A DNA stretch of 64,000 nt from Arion vulgaris (GCA_020796225.1 CM036756.1:43519398-43583397), one strand, 5' to 3'; shown: positions 1 through 10,984, numbered from the stretch's first letter. The notes: generated by a model from the sequence alone, not told the origin. Numbers and translations: made by a program.

Positions 1-250
1 TGTATGAACTTCACTGTCTTTTGTAGCTCACACAGAGGTCTGTGTAGTTTTCTTTCGAGCGTTGTTTCGTTAGGCCAGTGAGTTTGCCTCAGTGTATCAT
101 ATTCGGGGCAGTCTTGAAGTATGTGCTCTGCAGTCTGGTGTGCCTGTCCACATGTACACATGGTTGAATTGCCAATCTTGAATTTTGCATACATGTGGCT
201 GCGGAGTAGATTGTGTCCTGTTCTAAGGCGCAGAATGACAATCTGCTCAT
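1..250 (-). mobile_element. Jockey-like LINE, C-terminal end of ORF2 (post-RNase H region)
   Basis: The reverse strand translates without interruption into the tail found after the RNase H domain of Jockey-type LINE polyproteins: a LRLRTGHN motif, a zinc-knuckle-like CTCGQ segment, TAEHILQDCPEY, then a WP...L..KL segment. Only this tail is present; the body of the element would lie at higher coordinates on this strand but is absent, so it is a fragment in an intron of paralog 1. The 4085-4325 relic belongs to the same family. Confidence 0.8.
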
Positions 251-338
251 ATTATAGTAATCGTCTTGTGTTGGTATTTGTGGCTTTCTGAATATTTTTT
301 AATCACAATGCGCCAATTTATTTTCTTTCATTTTGCAG

Positions 339-432
339 AATCAAATAGGGAGCATGCTTACAGTTGCTGAGCAGGTGATGCTGGGTTATGGATCTACTGA
401 AGCATTAGGTATATCCTATGCGTTACTCAAAG
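339..432 (+). CDS. Paralog 1 exon with YGSTE motif
   Basis: Acceptor TTTCATTTTGCAG precedes it and donor GTGATA follows. It encodes NQIGSMLTVAEQ and then the ANL core motif YGSTE (A5), which contacts the adenylate. It ends in phase 1. It aligns base for base with 31343-31436; differences are G to A before YGSTE and G to Y after EAL. Confidence 0.85.
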
Positions 433-3400
433 GTGATACATTTTTATTCGTTTTTTAAAAACAACATTTTATATACTCTTCTATAACGTGTGGTTTCTTA
501 TAATACACTTTGATATGGTTAACAACAAAAAAATGTTTAAAGCCGAAGGATTGACTTTATTGGACCGGGTTTTGCACCATATGGCTCAGTCACTCTCCAC
601 AGAAATGGCACGCCACCTGCTGAGAGTATCGTTCAAAGCACGATCTTCGTTGCTCCGGCAACAATCTTAGGGATCTCTGGAAAACATTGCACTCGTAGAC
701 AGAACGGTGAGGTCCGGCTTCGAGCCCACGACATTCGGAACGCAAGGCAAGGGCTTAACCATTAACCCACACACATGTTAAGCGTTTGTTATTGTATAAC
801 AATGATGAACTCACAGACAACTTAACCATTAACCCACACACATGTTAAGCGTTTGTTATTGTATAAGAATGATGAACTCACAGACAACTTAACCATTAAC
901 CCCAACATGTTAAGCGTTTGTTATTGTATAAGAATGATGAACTCATCGAGACAACTTAACCATTAACCCACACACATGTTAAGCGTTTGTTATTGTATAA
1001 GAATGATGAACTCACAGACAACTTACAGCCAATATGTTTCTATAATAATTTTAAGAGTGTTAAAATGATGAAGAAATACACAAAGTGATAAAAGACGGAG
1101 GATGAAGCTGAGTGGGACACACGCATAGATGTGATTCAGTGACCATCACCAGAGTTGTTAGACAATCTACCTCGAGGGTAGAGAAAGTAGGGATTACCAT
1201 TAACCAAAGACAGCTTGATGGTCACTGACCAAGCATGACTGAGATATTTGCTGTTGCTCTACACAACTTCATAAGACTTTCCCCTCCACTGACTTTCTTT
1301 GTCGGTCCGTGACCAGGCAAGAAAAGAAAAAGAAAGAAGAATATAGTAAAAAGGTTTATCCTTGAAAAAAAAACCCCACTGTTTAGAGCATAACATGAAC
1401 AACATCTGCATAAGGAAAAGAAGCTGAAACTGTGTAGTCGTGAAACGAACCAATAGTAGCTGTCCACTACAGTGGACACTATGCCTGAGAGGGTTAAGAA
1501 AACTAATTATGTAACGTCTTCACAATATAGATGGAGACTACAGTCAAACTATGTAGAATGGAGAAACACGTAATAACAAAATACAGTAGTTTTACAAAAT
1601 ACAACAACAATACAACAACGTTTCGACCAAAAAGACCTTTATCAAGCAAACGATACAACAAAGGTAACGATTGTCACAGAACACTACATATAGACTTTGA
1701 CAAAGATATTACAACGGTAAAAATGAATGAAAATATGTGACTAAAAACGAATAACGAAATAAATACATAAAAACTAGAAGTGGAAGAAGAAGAGAAACAA
1801 TAAAACATCAAGTACATATATGACTTATATACATTTAACATCTACACATACAAAATATAGAGCATGAGAAGAGAAAATACTAAGAAGCATAGGCATGTAG
1901 AGCGTTGAGTCCATGAGGTCGCATAGTACTATATAAAGAAATAAAGCGATTCTCCAGAGCAAACCGACTGCGATCATCAGAGAACGTCTTCACAGTAGGG
2001 TGAACTTCTTTACAATTTGTTAAATAATGTGCCTTTGTGTTATACTTATTAATAATATGCATGTTTATGTTGGTCAGTCCCTTGATGTTCACAAGATAGT
2101 TGGTGATACGACAGTGCGGAGTTTACTAATGTGCGAATGTCAAACATAAACACACACATATTTTTAATGACTATTTATTAATCATATTTAGTATTATTTC
2201 TCCACTAAATCCAGTACTAACTTTTTGGGGATCTATATAATTCCAGAGTTAACTATATACATATATATATAAAGTCAAATATATATAAAGTCAAATATTA
2301 GCATGTCCCTTGCGGAACGTCACTTTCATGACAGCACGCCTAAAAAACTTATCCGTCTCTAGTAAGTTCTCCCGCCTCTTCCAGGGTCATGTTCAATGTT
2401 TCTTTGATGTTCTGCTGCCACTTACGTCTTCTTCGCCCCCGTCTGCCTCGTACTCCCGGAAACCATGCCTCCTGCCTCGTACTCCCGGAAACTATGCCCC
2501 CTGCCTCGTACTCCCGGAACCATGCCTCGCCTCTACTCCGGAAACCATGCCCTGCCCGTACTCCCGAAACTATGCCCTGCCTCGTACTCCCGGAACCATG
2601 CCTCCTGCCTCGTACTCCCGGAACCATGCCTCCTGCCTCGTACTCCCGAACCATGCCTCTGCCTCGTACTCCCGGAAACCATGCCTCCCATTACCGTTCT
2701 CTCCAAACCACTGTCACGTTTAACGTGGCCAATATATATATATATAACGGTTGAAAAAATATGTAATAATTTTAAATAAAAATTAGTTAATGACTTTAGC
2801 TTTAGGGGAAAAAAAAGAAATAAGATGTGCTGTCTTTATTGGAGGGTTGAGAGAATAAAGTAATCTATGAAATTCTACACAATTTATTAATGCTGTTTTA
2901 AACAAAAGCTTGCTTGTATTAAAACTAAATTACGAATGTTCAATTTAAATGTATCAGTCCTAACATATGCCAGCGAGAGTTGGAAAATGACTAAAGATAT
3001 AGAAAGCAAGTTGAATGCATTTGAAAATAGATGTCTGCGTAAAATAATGAATATAAAATGGAACGAATTCAGGAGAAGTGATGAAATCAGAGACATCTCT
3101 GGTCAACCACTAGTGACAACTGTTATAAGAAAGAGAAGATGGAGATATGTTGGACACAACTTGAGGAGAAATGGTCAACGAATATCAAAGCAGGCATTGA
3201 AGTGGGATGCAAAGGGTTCAAGAAAGAGCGGACGCCAAGGAGACCCTGAAACGAACTTTGCTGAGAGAGGCAAGAAATATCGGTCTCAGTTACATGGAGG
3301 AGATTGAACGAGTTGCCCGGTATAGATCGGTACGGAGAAATTACTTGCAAGCCCTATGTAACGTATAACGGTACGAGAGGAAGATATATATATATGCATG

Positions 3401-6400
3401 ATAGGCATTATTGTCAGATATCCAAACCATTTAATGTTTTGTTATTTTATAAATTGCATGACTTAATTCGCATCTAGGTTGTAAGGCCATGTTTGTTTTT
3501 CTTTTAATATCCTTAATCCCATTTCCATTTTTTCATTTCTAATTTTGTCTCTTATTGTTCCACGTGCAGCTCTTCTGAGCTACCTTATCTCTGTAGTTAT
3601 GATTTCCCGCTCATTAGCTGCTGTTATTGACCATGAGATATACTGGTGATATAGTGTTGGTCAGAAAACCGTTCTTATAAGATTTGATTTAGTATTTTGC
3701 GGTAACTCTTTATGTGCTAACTGCAACATTACCTGGTTAGCTTTTTTGTGTATCGATTGTTGATTTTGATCTATATTCTACTAGACACAAACGTGGAGGA
3801 CTTTCTGTGTGGCAAACCTTTCTCTGGCATGTCTGTAAGGATAGTTAATGAGAGTGGTCAGAACTGCAAACCTAGAGAGACTGGAACTGTTCATGTTCAA
3901 GGTGAGACAAAGTAGACTAGTAACCGTGTGACAGATAGACGTGTGATAGAAATCATACTTATAATTAACACATACCATAAATTAAGGAAAGATTTTCATA
4001 CCATGCTGATTTGATAAACATCTCTAAATCAAAGATCCACTAATCAAAGAGCCACTAACAAATAACGACTACCAAAATATGAGCAGATTAGAACATGTTC
4101 TTCTTCGTCTCGGACCACGATACAATTAAATCCGCAGCGACACGTTGAAAAAATTCAAGATTGACAATTCAGTCATATGTACATGTTGACAGACATCACA
4201 AAATGCAGGGCACATACTTCAAGACTGTGTGAATATGCTATACTGGAATAAACTCACGGGTCTAGTGAAACAAAACAGCACGGACCTCTGTGTGAAATAC
4301 AACAGACAGTGAAGTTTATACTTCTTCTTCTTTGCCCGCCTGCCCAGTGTGTTCGTAGCGCGTTGGACTGCTGGTGATTAGCCCTCTGTGAGTGCGGGTT
4401 CAATTCTGCGGGCTGGCAGAAAAGCCACAGGTTCCCCAGATTCACGGTGTTCGTGGCACCGCACCGAAGGGTTACGATGTCCATGGCACCGAACCGATGA
4501 GCTGAAAGCTCAAGTTCAAGAAAAAAAATTACTTCTTCTTCTTCTTTGATCTCTCCATATTGACAACGTGTTAAACCATTCTTTGTGACCTGTATGTGAT
4601 CAGAGCCTAAGAGACATTGTATGTTATGCCAATTATGCGCCTATATGTAGGCCAGCACATCTTTTTTTCTGCGACGCTTTTTATTTATTAGTGTTGCTTC
4701 CATAGGCACCTACCTCAGTCGCCTCTTACGACATGCCTTGTAGATCGCATTGTTACTATTCGTTGCTTCCCTTGCGACCACCACAACACACTGGCAGAAG
4801 TTTATACAAGAGATAGCATTGATTATGTAGACAATATTTCCAGCGAGCTGAAGGAAGAACTGATGTCCTGCAAGCGTGTGATAAACACCAAACTTATGTG
4901 ACATTTGTGAGAAAAACAGATCATTCAGCAAGCTGGTTTCAGAAAATACCGTTCTACTAAACGAGACCAGATCGTATATATCACTCTGGAAATTAAAGAT
5001 ACCTCGCAGAAGTAAAAATGCCATCTAGGGCCGGGCCCGGAATGGAAGCAAAGAATAGTAGCATTGCGACTTACAATGTATGTCGTAAGAGACGACTGAG
5101 GTAGGGGCCTAGGAACCTCTACCCTAGTAAATAAAAAGCGTTACAGAAATAGAATGTGCTGACCTACTTGTAGTAGCATCGCCCGTGTGTTGCTGGACTC
5201 ATAAGGGAGTAAAGAATAGTAACACTGCGACCTACATTGCTTGTCGCAAGATTGATATGGGGCCTAGGAAGCTACCGTAGTAAATAAAAAGCGTGCTGAA
5301 ATCGGATATGCTGGGTTACTTGTATTCGCATAACTGGCACAACATACAATCGCTATTATGCTCAGATCACATACAAGTAATACAGAGTGGTTTAACAAGT
5401 GGTAGATATGAAGCTTTCGAAGAAGAGTCGGAAACTAAATATAAAACGTGGGTATAAATGATAATGAAGGAAGATTATATCCATTATAAAACAGCAAGAA
5501 AACACACAAAAATGGTAAACATAGAGACCAACTAAAATTGTGGAAAGAGTATGGAGGATCTCGAAACTATGATTACAAAAATGCAACCAAAACTTCTACA
5601 AAGTTGCAGTCACACGAGAAACAGAGATGAGATCAAAGACACAAAAGAAATAATAAATGATGAAAACGAAACGCAATAAGAGAACCAAACAATACCATGA
5701 ACAAATGGCAACATTATTTAAAGATCTCTTTAATCTACAAAGTAAAGAAGACAAAACTACGTAACACAATGCCAAGTAAGGTCAGAAATGAACTAGTATC
5801 AAATATAACAATAGACAAATTTAGAGATGTTAGTAAGACCAAAACAGGGTCTAAAGCCGAAGGATTGACTTCATTACGCCGGGTTTTACCCCAAATAGCT
5901 CAGTCCTGCTCTGCAGAAATGATAGTCACCTGCCGAGAGTAATGCACAAAGCACGAGCTTCGTAGCTCCAGCAACAATCCTAGAGGTCTATGACAAAAAT
6001 GCACTCGTGAACAAAACGGCACGGTGAGGCAGTGTTAAACAACAAATCACCTTGGCCAGATGATTTTTCCAGCAGAAATAATTAAAGCAGTCAAAGATGT
6101 AGGAAGCAAATGGCAACAAACTCACCCAGATCATAATTCAATAGAAGATTATTATGAATGAAGTTTACATAGCTTTGACGTTGTGTGCATGTGATGTAAA
6201 TTTCTTCAGCTTTCCTGAGATGATTCTACTCACAGGAGGTGACTCTCCCTCACGGTGTTGCCCATACAAGAATGATATCATTACTCACGCCATGTCATTC
6301 CAAAATGAGAAAGGGACAAAAACGTGAAAAATTATATTTTCATGAAATCATTATTTTAACCTGCAGTTTATTTACATTATTTCAGGTAAATGTGTATTCA

Positions 6401-9011
6401 AAGGCTTCTTCAACCGCTTAGAAAACCCAGACCCGAACACGGCAAAAAGTTTTACTAAGGATGGTTGGTTTAACACAGAAGATATCGGATATTACGATGA
6501 GTCTGAAAATATCTACATCCTAGGCCGAACTAAAGATACCATCATTCACGGTATTGCTGTCTTATATCCAGGATGGCTGGAAGCTAAAATACTGACCCAC
6601 CCGGACATTTTGGACGCATGTGTTGTGCCTGTAAGTACTACTCTTTACTACATTGCTAATAGTTTAACGTCAAGAGCCTTTTCGTCAATGCCACGGAGGT
6701 ATATCGTCTTCTTCTTCTTGTCTGGTCACTTATAATGTGAAGCTACGTAGGAATCTTTAGATTTCGTTGCTGGACTAATTGTGTTTCATAAGCTTATGTG
6801 AGCCCATTTTGTATTTTTTTAATGTCTACCCATCTTCTTCCTTCTGATAAAACTTACTCAGACAAGATGTTCTACTGTCTATTGTGTTTCCCCATGTTGA
6901 TGATGGAATTGTTTGTCCAGACTTGCCGTTAAGCGTATGGGTGGGAACTTTAATTTGCATTCCAGGGCCAGATGAGTCGCTCTTGTTGTTTTATGTTCGT
7001 GTTTATTTAGTTTGCTCTTGATATTGTCTATCCATCTTTTTTTCGGTCTTCCCTTGACTCTAATGCATGATGTCTCTTTATTGTATGCTGTTATTTGTGG
7101 TTGGTTGTATTCCACTCTCATTAAATGTCCACACCCCAGTATTTGTTGTCTTTCAATGTATTCGGTGCATGTTTTTTTTAAAATAAAATTGTTTTTACTT
7201 ACGTTATTCTTCACCTTATCTCGTTGTACATCTTTTATCTGATGTTATGAAAGCTGTCAGAAATTTGAATCGATGGATTTCTTTCAGTGATGTTATATAT
7301 TTTGTTGTGGGGCATCTCTCAAAATTTATTAGACTGCGGGCTCGCATACGGGAGACCGGGTTCAATCATATTAATGCCAATAGTTTTTTCTGTCTGGGTC
7401 AGAAAAATCCTAGCCTGAACAATTTCGCGGCGACTGGACTAGTCATGCAACCAATAAATTCTACAGATACATTTCCTTCGCCTCCTTCTGTCATAGACCG
7501 ACTAAACTGCGGTATTACAGAAGATATCGACAGGTTTTTTCAATGTAATTTGTTTATATATATATATATATATATTGCGTTAAAAAAGTAAGATTTTTGC
7601 TTGGTTACAATTACCTTCTAAGTTGTTTGTCTATTTCCTAGGTTACAGATCCGGTACTGTATCACAACATCTGCGCATGTGTAAAAGTAGCAGAAGGAAG
7701 TGGCCTTACTGAACAAAAACTGAAGCAATTTTGTGAGAAAATATTTCTCTCAGATTTGGAGTATGAGTCTACACCAATGCCCAAATATTTTGTGGTAATT
7801 TTAAAACATATTTTAAGTAAATCATAAGAATTTGTGTTTGTTATTGAAATGACATTATAATAATCAAGCAGAACACATATATATATATACATATATATTA
7901 TGTGCTTATTCTTCCTAGCGAATGCCGTAGAGACTGCAAGCTGATGGTTCTTGTTTCTCGCTGATTAAACATGTTACTAATCCGCTCTCATGTAACTATA
8001 TCGGCTCTTATCAATCTGTATTTCAGACTTCTGCATTATCAGTCCAGCTCTCTTATATATTAGAGACGAGCAATGCGACGATCTCCTCTGTGTCTACTGG
8101 AACGACAAGGAAATAGCAAAACTCCGACCTACAAGACATGTTGTAGAAAGTGACTAATGTAGGGCTCGAATAATGTCACTTAGCTACAAAATCCAACCAA
8201 CAATTAACAATTCAAATACAATGTAAAGACTTGGATTGAGTTGAGCGAGGGCATATGCCCCAACCGATGTTAATAAGGTACAAGAGAGAGAAGGGTGAAG
8301 ACAACGGTATCGGCAAAATTACAATGATCATGAAAAGGGCGATATGGGAGGAGAAAGAACTGGCTAGAGCTCGAATGTCTATAAGATGGTCTTTTATGTG
8401 AGCTACATTCTCTTTCTCTCATCATTATCATCATCATCATCAAATAGCTTGTCCTGAGCAGAACTTTGCCACCCCAACAGTTCTACGAAATTTCTCTCTC
8501 TCATAGGTCTGCAGCCGTAAGGTGCAAACCATCAGTTACATCCTGAATCCATCTTCTCCGTGGTCTTCTCTTCTTCTCTTTTCCGGTATGTCACCTTCCC
8601 TGACGATCTTGTCCAGCGCTTCTGCCTTTTCATGTCTAAATATTCTCTCCCATATGTCTTTAACTACGATTGGGCATAGACTCAACCATCTCATGCCAAG
8701 TCTTCCTATCTTTATCTACCTGCAGTTCTTCTATTGGGGCATAGATCCTCAACCATCTCATGCCAAGTCTTCCTATCTTTATCTACCTGCAGTTCTTCTA
8801 TATATCTTTAATCTCTGCTTTCAAATCTCTTCTACATTAATTTCTAAGCTTCCCTTTATCCTGTACTACTAAACATATTAATATGTAAATATATATTTTT
8901 GCTCTCCAGATTATGGACAACTTTCCTAAAACGTTCACTGGCAAGCCGGACAAGCGAGTACTGACTGCAATGGCGGAGGAAAAGTTTGGTTACAAGGAAA
9001 GCAAACCATAA
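339..9011 (+). CDS. Acyl-CoA synthetase paralog 1 (3' part, five exons)
   Basis: Join 339-432, 3785-3901, 6386-6630, 7642-7794 and 8910-9011. These are the last five coding exons of an ANL-superfamily acyl-CoA synthetase, probably ACSF2-like or 4-coumarate-CoA-ligase-like; such enzymes activate a carboxylate to acyl-AMP and then to acyl-CoA. Splice phases are consistent (1, 1, 0, 0) and the frame is open throughout. Visible motifs are YGSTE, the Asp of TEDIGYYD, GRTKD with the hinge region, and the C-terminal TGKPDKR with the catalytic-type lysine. The N-terminal half, including the P-loop, must lie upstream of the window. It is nearly identical in exon structure to paralog 2 downstream. Unlike paralog 2, its exon at 6386-6630 is intact. 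The substrate cannot be told from sequence. Confidence 0.85.
535..752 (-). mobile_element. tRNA-derived SINE, family A
   Basis: Read on the reverse strand this is a roughly 240-bp element with a tRNA-like head and a body containing GCACTCGT, the GTTGC(T/C)GGAGC block, CTCTCAGCAGGTGGCGTGCC and a CCATATGGTGCAAAACCCGG end. The B-box region here is degenerate; family membership rests on similarity to copies at 19095, 31585, 32075, 37830, 48005 and 61256, several of which keep good A and B boxes. The matching insertion at 31585 sits in the same intron of paralog 2. Confidence 0.75.
754..1022. repeat. 67-bp tandem repeat, 4 copies, grown from a SINE end
   Basis: Four copies of a 67-bp unit starting CTTAACCATTAACC and containing ATGTTAAGCGTTTGTTATTG. 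The first copy is continuous with the end of the family A SINE to its left. The matching SINE in paralog 2 (31585-31860) carries only one copy, so the expansion is specific to this locus. Confidence 0.9.
1040..1500. other. Intron sequence shared with paralog 2
   Basis: No gene seen. The stretch matches 31870-32060 plus 32330-32880 in the corresponding intron of paralog 2, where a second SINE interrupts it. Confidence 0.6.
1527..1730. mobile_element. One arm of the foldback element family
   Basis: Contains ACTATGTAGAATGG, CACGTAATAACAAA and CAACGTTTCGACC followed by a CTTTATCAA block. The same order is seen at 62640-62840 and, as inverted arms, at 10985-11275 and 46735-47025. Only one arm is present here. 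Confidence 0.6.
2310..2745 (-). mobile_element. RTE-like LINE C-terminal tail containing a minisatellite
   Basis: The reverse strand encodes RRKWQQNIKETLNMTLEEAG, the basic tail typical of RTE-like ORF2 proteins, and matches the intact tail at 60203-60406 (RRRWQQDIKETLNMTMEEEG). Upstream of it in element sense, the region coding the Gly/Arg-rich stretch has expanded as a 28-bp array. Confidence 0.7.
2446..2690. repeat. 28-bp minisatellite, about 9 copies, C-rich
   Basis: Units contain CTCGTACTCCCGGAACCATG, spaced 28 or 29 bp. Small length changes rotate the reading frame, so three overlapping open frames appear; none is likely to be translated. It lies inside the LINE tail. Confidence 0.9.
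2880..3365 (+). mobile_element. RTE-like LINE ORF2 C-terminal fragment
   Basis: An open frame at 2936-3307 encodes LTYASESWKMTKDIESKLNA, FENRCLRKIMNIKW, and RRWRYVGHNLRRNG followed by a basic tail. This is the thumb/connector region found at the C terminus of RTE-like reverse transcriptases. Degenerate relatives lie at 15031, 18170 and, on the other strand, 18620 and 20375. The RT core is missing, as in a 5'-truncated insertion. Confidence 0.85.
3366..3784. other. Intron sequence, no feature recognised
   Basis: AT-rich intron between the LINE fragment and the next paralog 1 exon. Nothing coding or structured was seen beyond a short TA run near 3385. Confidence 0.5.
3785..3901 (+). CDS. Paralog 1 exon DTNVEDFLCGKPF
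   Basis: 117 bases between acceptor TTCTACTAG and donor GTGAGA, phase 1 in and out. It encodes CGKPFSGMSVRIVNE and PRETGTVHVQG, corresponding to the stretch after the YGSTE core in ANL enzymes. Matches 33005-33121, with VHVQG here and VHLKG there. Confidence 0.85.
4085..4325 (+). mobile_element. Jockey-like LINE 3' ORF2 relic
   Basis: Forward translation, broken by stops, gives KKFKIDNSVICTC, GHILQDCVN and STDLCVKY, matching the same tail as 1-250 in opposite orientation. The copy in paralog 2 (33300-33435) has an internal deletion. Confidence 0.7.
4335..4515 (+). mobile_element. tRNA-derived SINE, family B
   Basis: Has an A-box-like TAGCGCGTTGGACTG and B-box-like GCGGGTTCAATTCTG, followed by GCAGAAAAGCCACAG, GTGTTCGTGGCACCG and a second GGCACCGAACCGA block. 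A second copy sits at 49455-49655. Both end in A-rich sequence. Confidence 0.7.
4555..4790 (-). mobile_element. Short interspersed element, family C
   Basis: In element sense it begins GCAAGGGAAGCAA(C)GAATAGTA, runs through CTACAAGGCATGTCGTAAGA and GGCGACTGAGGTAG, TAAATAAAAAGCGTCGCAGA, GCGCATAA, and ends near a GAAGAAGAA tail. No convincing tRNA head was seen. Faces the plus-strand copy at 5025, with a LINE RT piece between them. Confidence 0.75.
4795..5015 (+). mobile_element. Jockey-like LINE reverse transcriptase fragment
   Basis: Forward translation gives DSIDYVDNISSELKEELMSC and QQAGFRKYRSTKRDQI; the GFRKYRST-DQ motif is the conserved start of the Jockey RT palm. Two stops interrupt it. 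The copy at 33690-33905 is in the same place in paralog 2. Confidence 0.7.
5022..5440 (+). mobile_element. Two family C elements in tandem
   Basis: A partial copy (about 5022-5165) is followed by a nearly full copy (about 5200-5430) that has AAGAATAGTAACACTGCGAC, GCTACCGTAGTAAATAAAAA, CAACATACAATCGC and ends TTCGAAGAAGAGT. Same family as the unit of the 50.3-55.0 kb satellite. Confidence 0.75.
5440..6135 (+). mobile_element. RTE-like LINE, N-terminal RT region, split by a SINE
   Basis: Broken frames encode KEDYIHYKTARKHTKMV, then HTRNRDEIKDTKEIINDENE, and after the inserted SINE NNKSPWPDD, the classic NNKSPGPDDIPAE motif entering RTE RT. Stops and frameshifts show it is dead. The copy at 37010-38100 in paralog 2 preserves NNKSSGADDIPAELIK better. 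Confidence 0.8.
5850..6030 (-). mobile_element. tRNA-derived SINE, family A (truncated)
   Basis: Inserted in the RTE relic between the DQN-coding part and NNKSP. It holds TAAAGCCGAAGGATTGACTT, CTGCCGAGAGTAATGCACAA and GCACTCGTGAACAAAACGGC but lacks the tRNA-like head. Same insertion at 37830-38015 in paralog 2. Confidence 0.75.
6386..6630 (+). CDS. Paralog 1 exon with hinge and GRTKD
   Basis: 245 bases, acceptor TTATTTCAG, donor GTAAGT, phase 1 in and 0 out. It encodes GKCVFKGFFNRLENP, then KDGWFNTEDIGYYDE (conserved Asp of the A7 motif), GRTKDTIIHG (A8 hinge) and ILTHPDILDACVVP (start of the mobile C-terminal domain). This exon is intact, whereas the paralog 2 copy is frameshifted. Confidence 0.88.
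6875..7240 (-). mobile_element. RTE-like LINE C-terminal tail
   Basis: The reverse strand encodes YIERQQILGCGHLMRVEYNQ and VKGRPKKRWIDNIKSKLN, the GHLxR...GRPKKRW module that ends many RTE-like ORF2 proteins. Inserted in the paralog 1 intron; no counterpart was found in paralog 2. Confidence 0.7.
7318..7545 (+). mobile_element. tRNA-derived SINE, family D
   Basis: Head contains TTATTAGACTGCGGGCTCG and B-box-like CCGGGTTCAATCATA. The body has AGCCTGAACAATTTCGCGGC and ACTAAACTGCGGTATTAC. A related copy lies at 58865-59200 and a fragment near 38930-39040. Confidence 0.6.
7642..7794 (+). CDS. Paralog 1 exon VTDPVLYHNICACVKV
   Basis: 153 bases (51 codons), phase 0 on both sides, acceptor CTATTTCCTAG and donor GTAATT. 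It encodes part of the C-terminal domain: AEGSGLTEQKLKQFCEK and STPMPKYFV. Paralog 2 (39221-39373) reads GRDL instead of GSGL. Confidence 0.87.
7800..8400. other. Intron, strongly conserved with paralog 2
   Basis: Nearly identical to 39375-39995, including the TA run near 7877 and the AGACATGTTGTAGAAAGTGA segment. No coding potential recognised. It shows how recent the duplication is. Confidence 0.6.
8405..8870 (-). mobile_element. RTE-like LINE 3' end with two copies of a 67-bp unit
   Basis: Reverse strand encodes a basic KRRRRPRKRW-like tail, then the terminal segment ELQ(V/E)DKDRxxWHEMV with LCPN. It ends in a TCATCA run (ATG-type LINE tail) at 8420-8442. The 67-bp stretch from CTTCTATTGGGGCATAGA is present twice; in paralog 2 it is amplified. 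Confidence 0.7.
8910..9011 (+). CDS. Paralog 1 last coding exon
   Basis: 102 bases ending in TAA at 9009-9011; acceptor GCTCTCCAG. Encodes IMDNFPKTFTGKPDKRVLTA and then a short KFGYKESKP tail. TGKPDKR holds the A10-motif lysine needed for adenylation. Protein sequence is identical to 40746-40847. Confidence 0.9.
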   Translation: MMDNFPKTFTGKPDKRVLTAMAEEKFGYKESKP

Positions 9012-9059
9012 ACAGATCTTACTCTTCTATCATTCATGGCATCTTTTTTAACTGCAGAT

Positions 9060-9065
9060 AATAAA
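9060..9065 (+). promoter_or_regulatory. Polyadenylation signal of paralog 1
   Basis: AATAAA, 49 bases after the stop codon; conserved at 40899-40904 after paralog 2. Confidence 0.6.
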
Positions 9066-9890
9066 GTACAGCAATTCATTTGATATCCACAAAACTAAAT
9101 ACGTACACTTAATGTAGATCATGGATATCTTCTTCTTCAGGATCTCTGACATGCGCTTAATTTACTGGGTACCCAAACCGGCATACTCAGGTCTGTCAGG
9201 TTTCAAAAGCTTAGTTTTCAGGTCGACTGGATGTGCCATGTTGCTTCCAGCTCACCCATTAGAGGACATGAATATGATCATGAATATGAAAGAATAGAAA
9301 GAATTCTAGAGCTTATGATTTACCTTCTTAGAATATAAATCTAATTTGTAATTTAGCTTCACATGTATGTATCAAATTGCGTTAAAGAACAAATTCATAA
9401 TTTAACCTAACATGTATTTAAAATGTTCTAATTTATATGTACATACAAATTTTTTTAGATTGCAAATTCGTGATTAACTATTATATTTAACACATACATT
9501 ATCATCTGGTTTAAAATATGCAAATTTAAGGCTTTCACAGAATCGGAATCTCAGTTAGTTGAGTTTTCGATTTGATTAACATTTCTAAATTTATACATGT
9601 AACCACTTTTTTAAATGTTCAGGATTAGTTAAATGTTCAATAATAAAAATAACGAAGTTGTATTGACATATCTTTGTATATTCTATTGCACGGACACTAA
9701 AACTACAGTTTTACACGCTCTTATTTAGTGTAGATTTAATAAAATCCAAATCATTATGTTATATATCAAGATAGTAGAGTAAAGATTATTGTTACACATT
9801 ACCTTGTAATGTAAATTACAATAAAATATGCATCATTGATTGATTATCATTTAAAGATGAAGATGGAGGTGTGTTGGATATATTATGTGC
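9066..9890. other. 3' flank, duplicated
   Basis: AT-rich flank matching 40905-41820. No gene seen. The match shows the duplication extends past the gene. Confidence 0.6.
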
Positions 9891-9894
9891 TATG

Positions 9895-10270
9895 CTAAGT
9901 ATGGTATTCAGTATCAAATAGCTTGTCCTGAAAGAACTTGCCATCCCAACAGTCCTTCGAATTTTCTCTCTCTCCATTGACCAGGTCTGACTATGCGAGG
10001 TCATGCTCAAACCATAAGTTCCATCCTGAATCCATCTTCTCCGTGGTCTTTCTCTTCTCCTCTTTGCTGGGATGCCCCTTCCATGAGAGTATTCTCCAGT
10101 CCTTCGTGCTTTTTACATGTCCAAAATCTTTAATTTTCTCATTCTTTTTGTATGCATCGACAGTTTTCTGAGAGTTTTCTGTTCTTTCTGGATAGATATC
10201 TTGTTCTCTTCTATGTCCATGATCTAGTAGACTCTTGTAACATTTGTATTCAAAGCACATATAGTTTCTG
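9895..10270 (-). mobile_element. RTE-like LINE C-terminal tail
   Basis: Reverse strand encodes FEYKCYKSLL, QDIYPERTENSQKTVDAYKK and KEEKRKTTEKMDSGWN. Duplicate of 42240-42600. Confidence 0.7.
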
Positions 10271-10740
10271 CCTTTACCTTGTTAAATGTCCATGCTGTGA
10301 AACCCATATGTTGCCACTGGGAATATGTATGCTTCTAGTATTCTGATCCTGAGTATGGATATTGGCGAGGAAAATTTTTCAAGAAACAGCGGATGGGAAA
10401 ACAATCCCTGGGCGTCCAACTGGAAATATAAGAAATCATGTGAAAGAAGTTGAAAAATTGTAGCCTTGAGTCAGAATACACTATTACTGAAAAAGGACAG
10501 AACCGGCAAAAAGACATTATTTTGTTAAAGCCTTTTATGTCAACTGGACATGAAAGGAATATGAAAGATTATAAAAAAGATTATACCAAACAATGTCAAA
10601 TAGATTTATGAATCATTTGCTTAGTAAACAATGTTGCATTATTGGTAAAAATGTATACTGTCATAAATTTCATATGTTGAAATATAATATATATATATTT
10701 TAGATTAGCTGATGAAACATCACGAAGGTTTCATTTGCAA
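10270..10740. repeat. Unclassified repeat, duplicated with the gene
   Basis: Matches 42600-43110, including GAAGTTGAAAAATTGTAGCC and a GAAACATCACGAAGGTTTCA block. A broken frame in both copies hints at a transposon protein end, but I do not recognise it. Confidence 0.4.
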
Positions 10741-10984
10741 AATAAAATTCTGGGCTCACATCATCAGTAGTTGTCCTTACAGATTTGCTTCCATTACAGC
10801 AGTCTTGAAAACTCTCTGTTCTCTGCAAGTTTATTTTTGCTTTTTCTATTTATTACTAATTTCTTAATCTATTTTTGGAAGTTAACAATGACATTGTATC
10901 GTCGGTATAAATTAGTTCAGTTTATCGTATAACAAAACGTATTCCACCAACTTTAGGAAAATGTATTGATAGTCATGAGGTTCT

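Noticed and set aside
2310..2779. Proline-rich secreted-like proteins from the C-rich repeat
   Set aside because: Three frames of one 28-bp minisatellite in a LINE tail; no signal peptide or start context support.
10700..10740. Hammerhead ribozyme at CTGATGAAACATCACGAAGG
   Set aside because: CTGATGA is present but the required GAAA after a stem is not (GAAGG); probably a simple inverted repeat.
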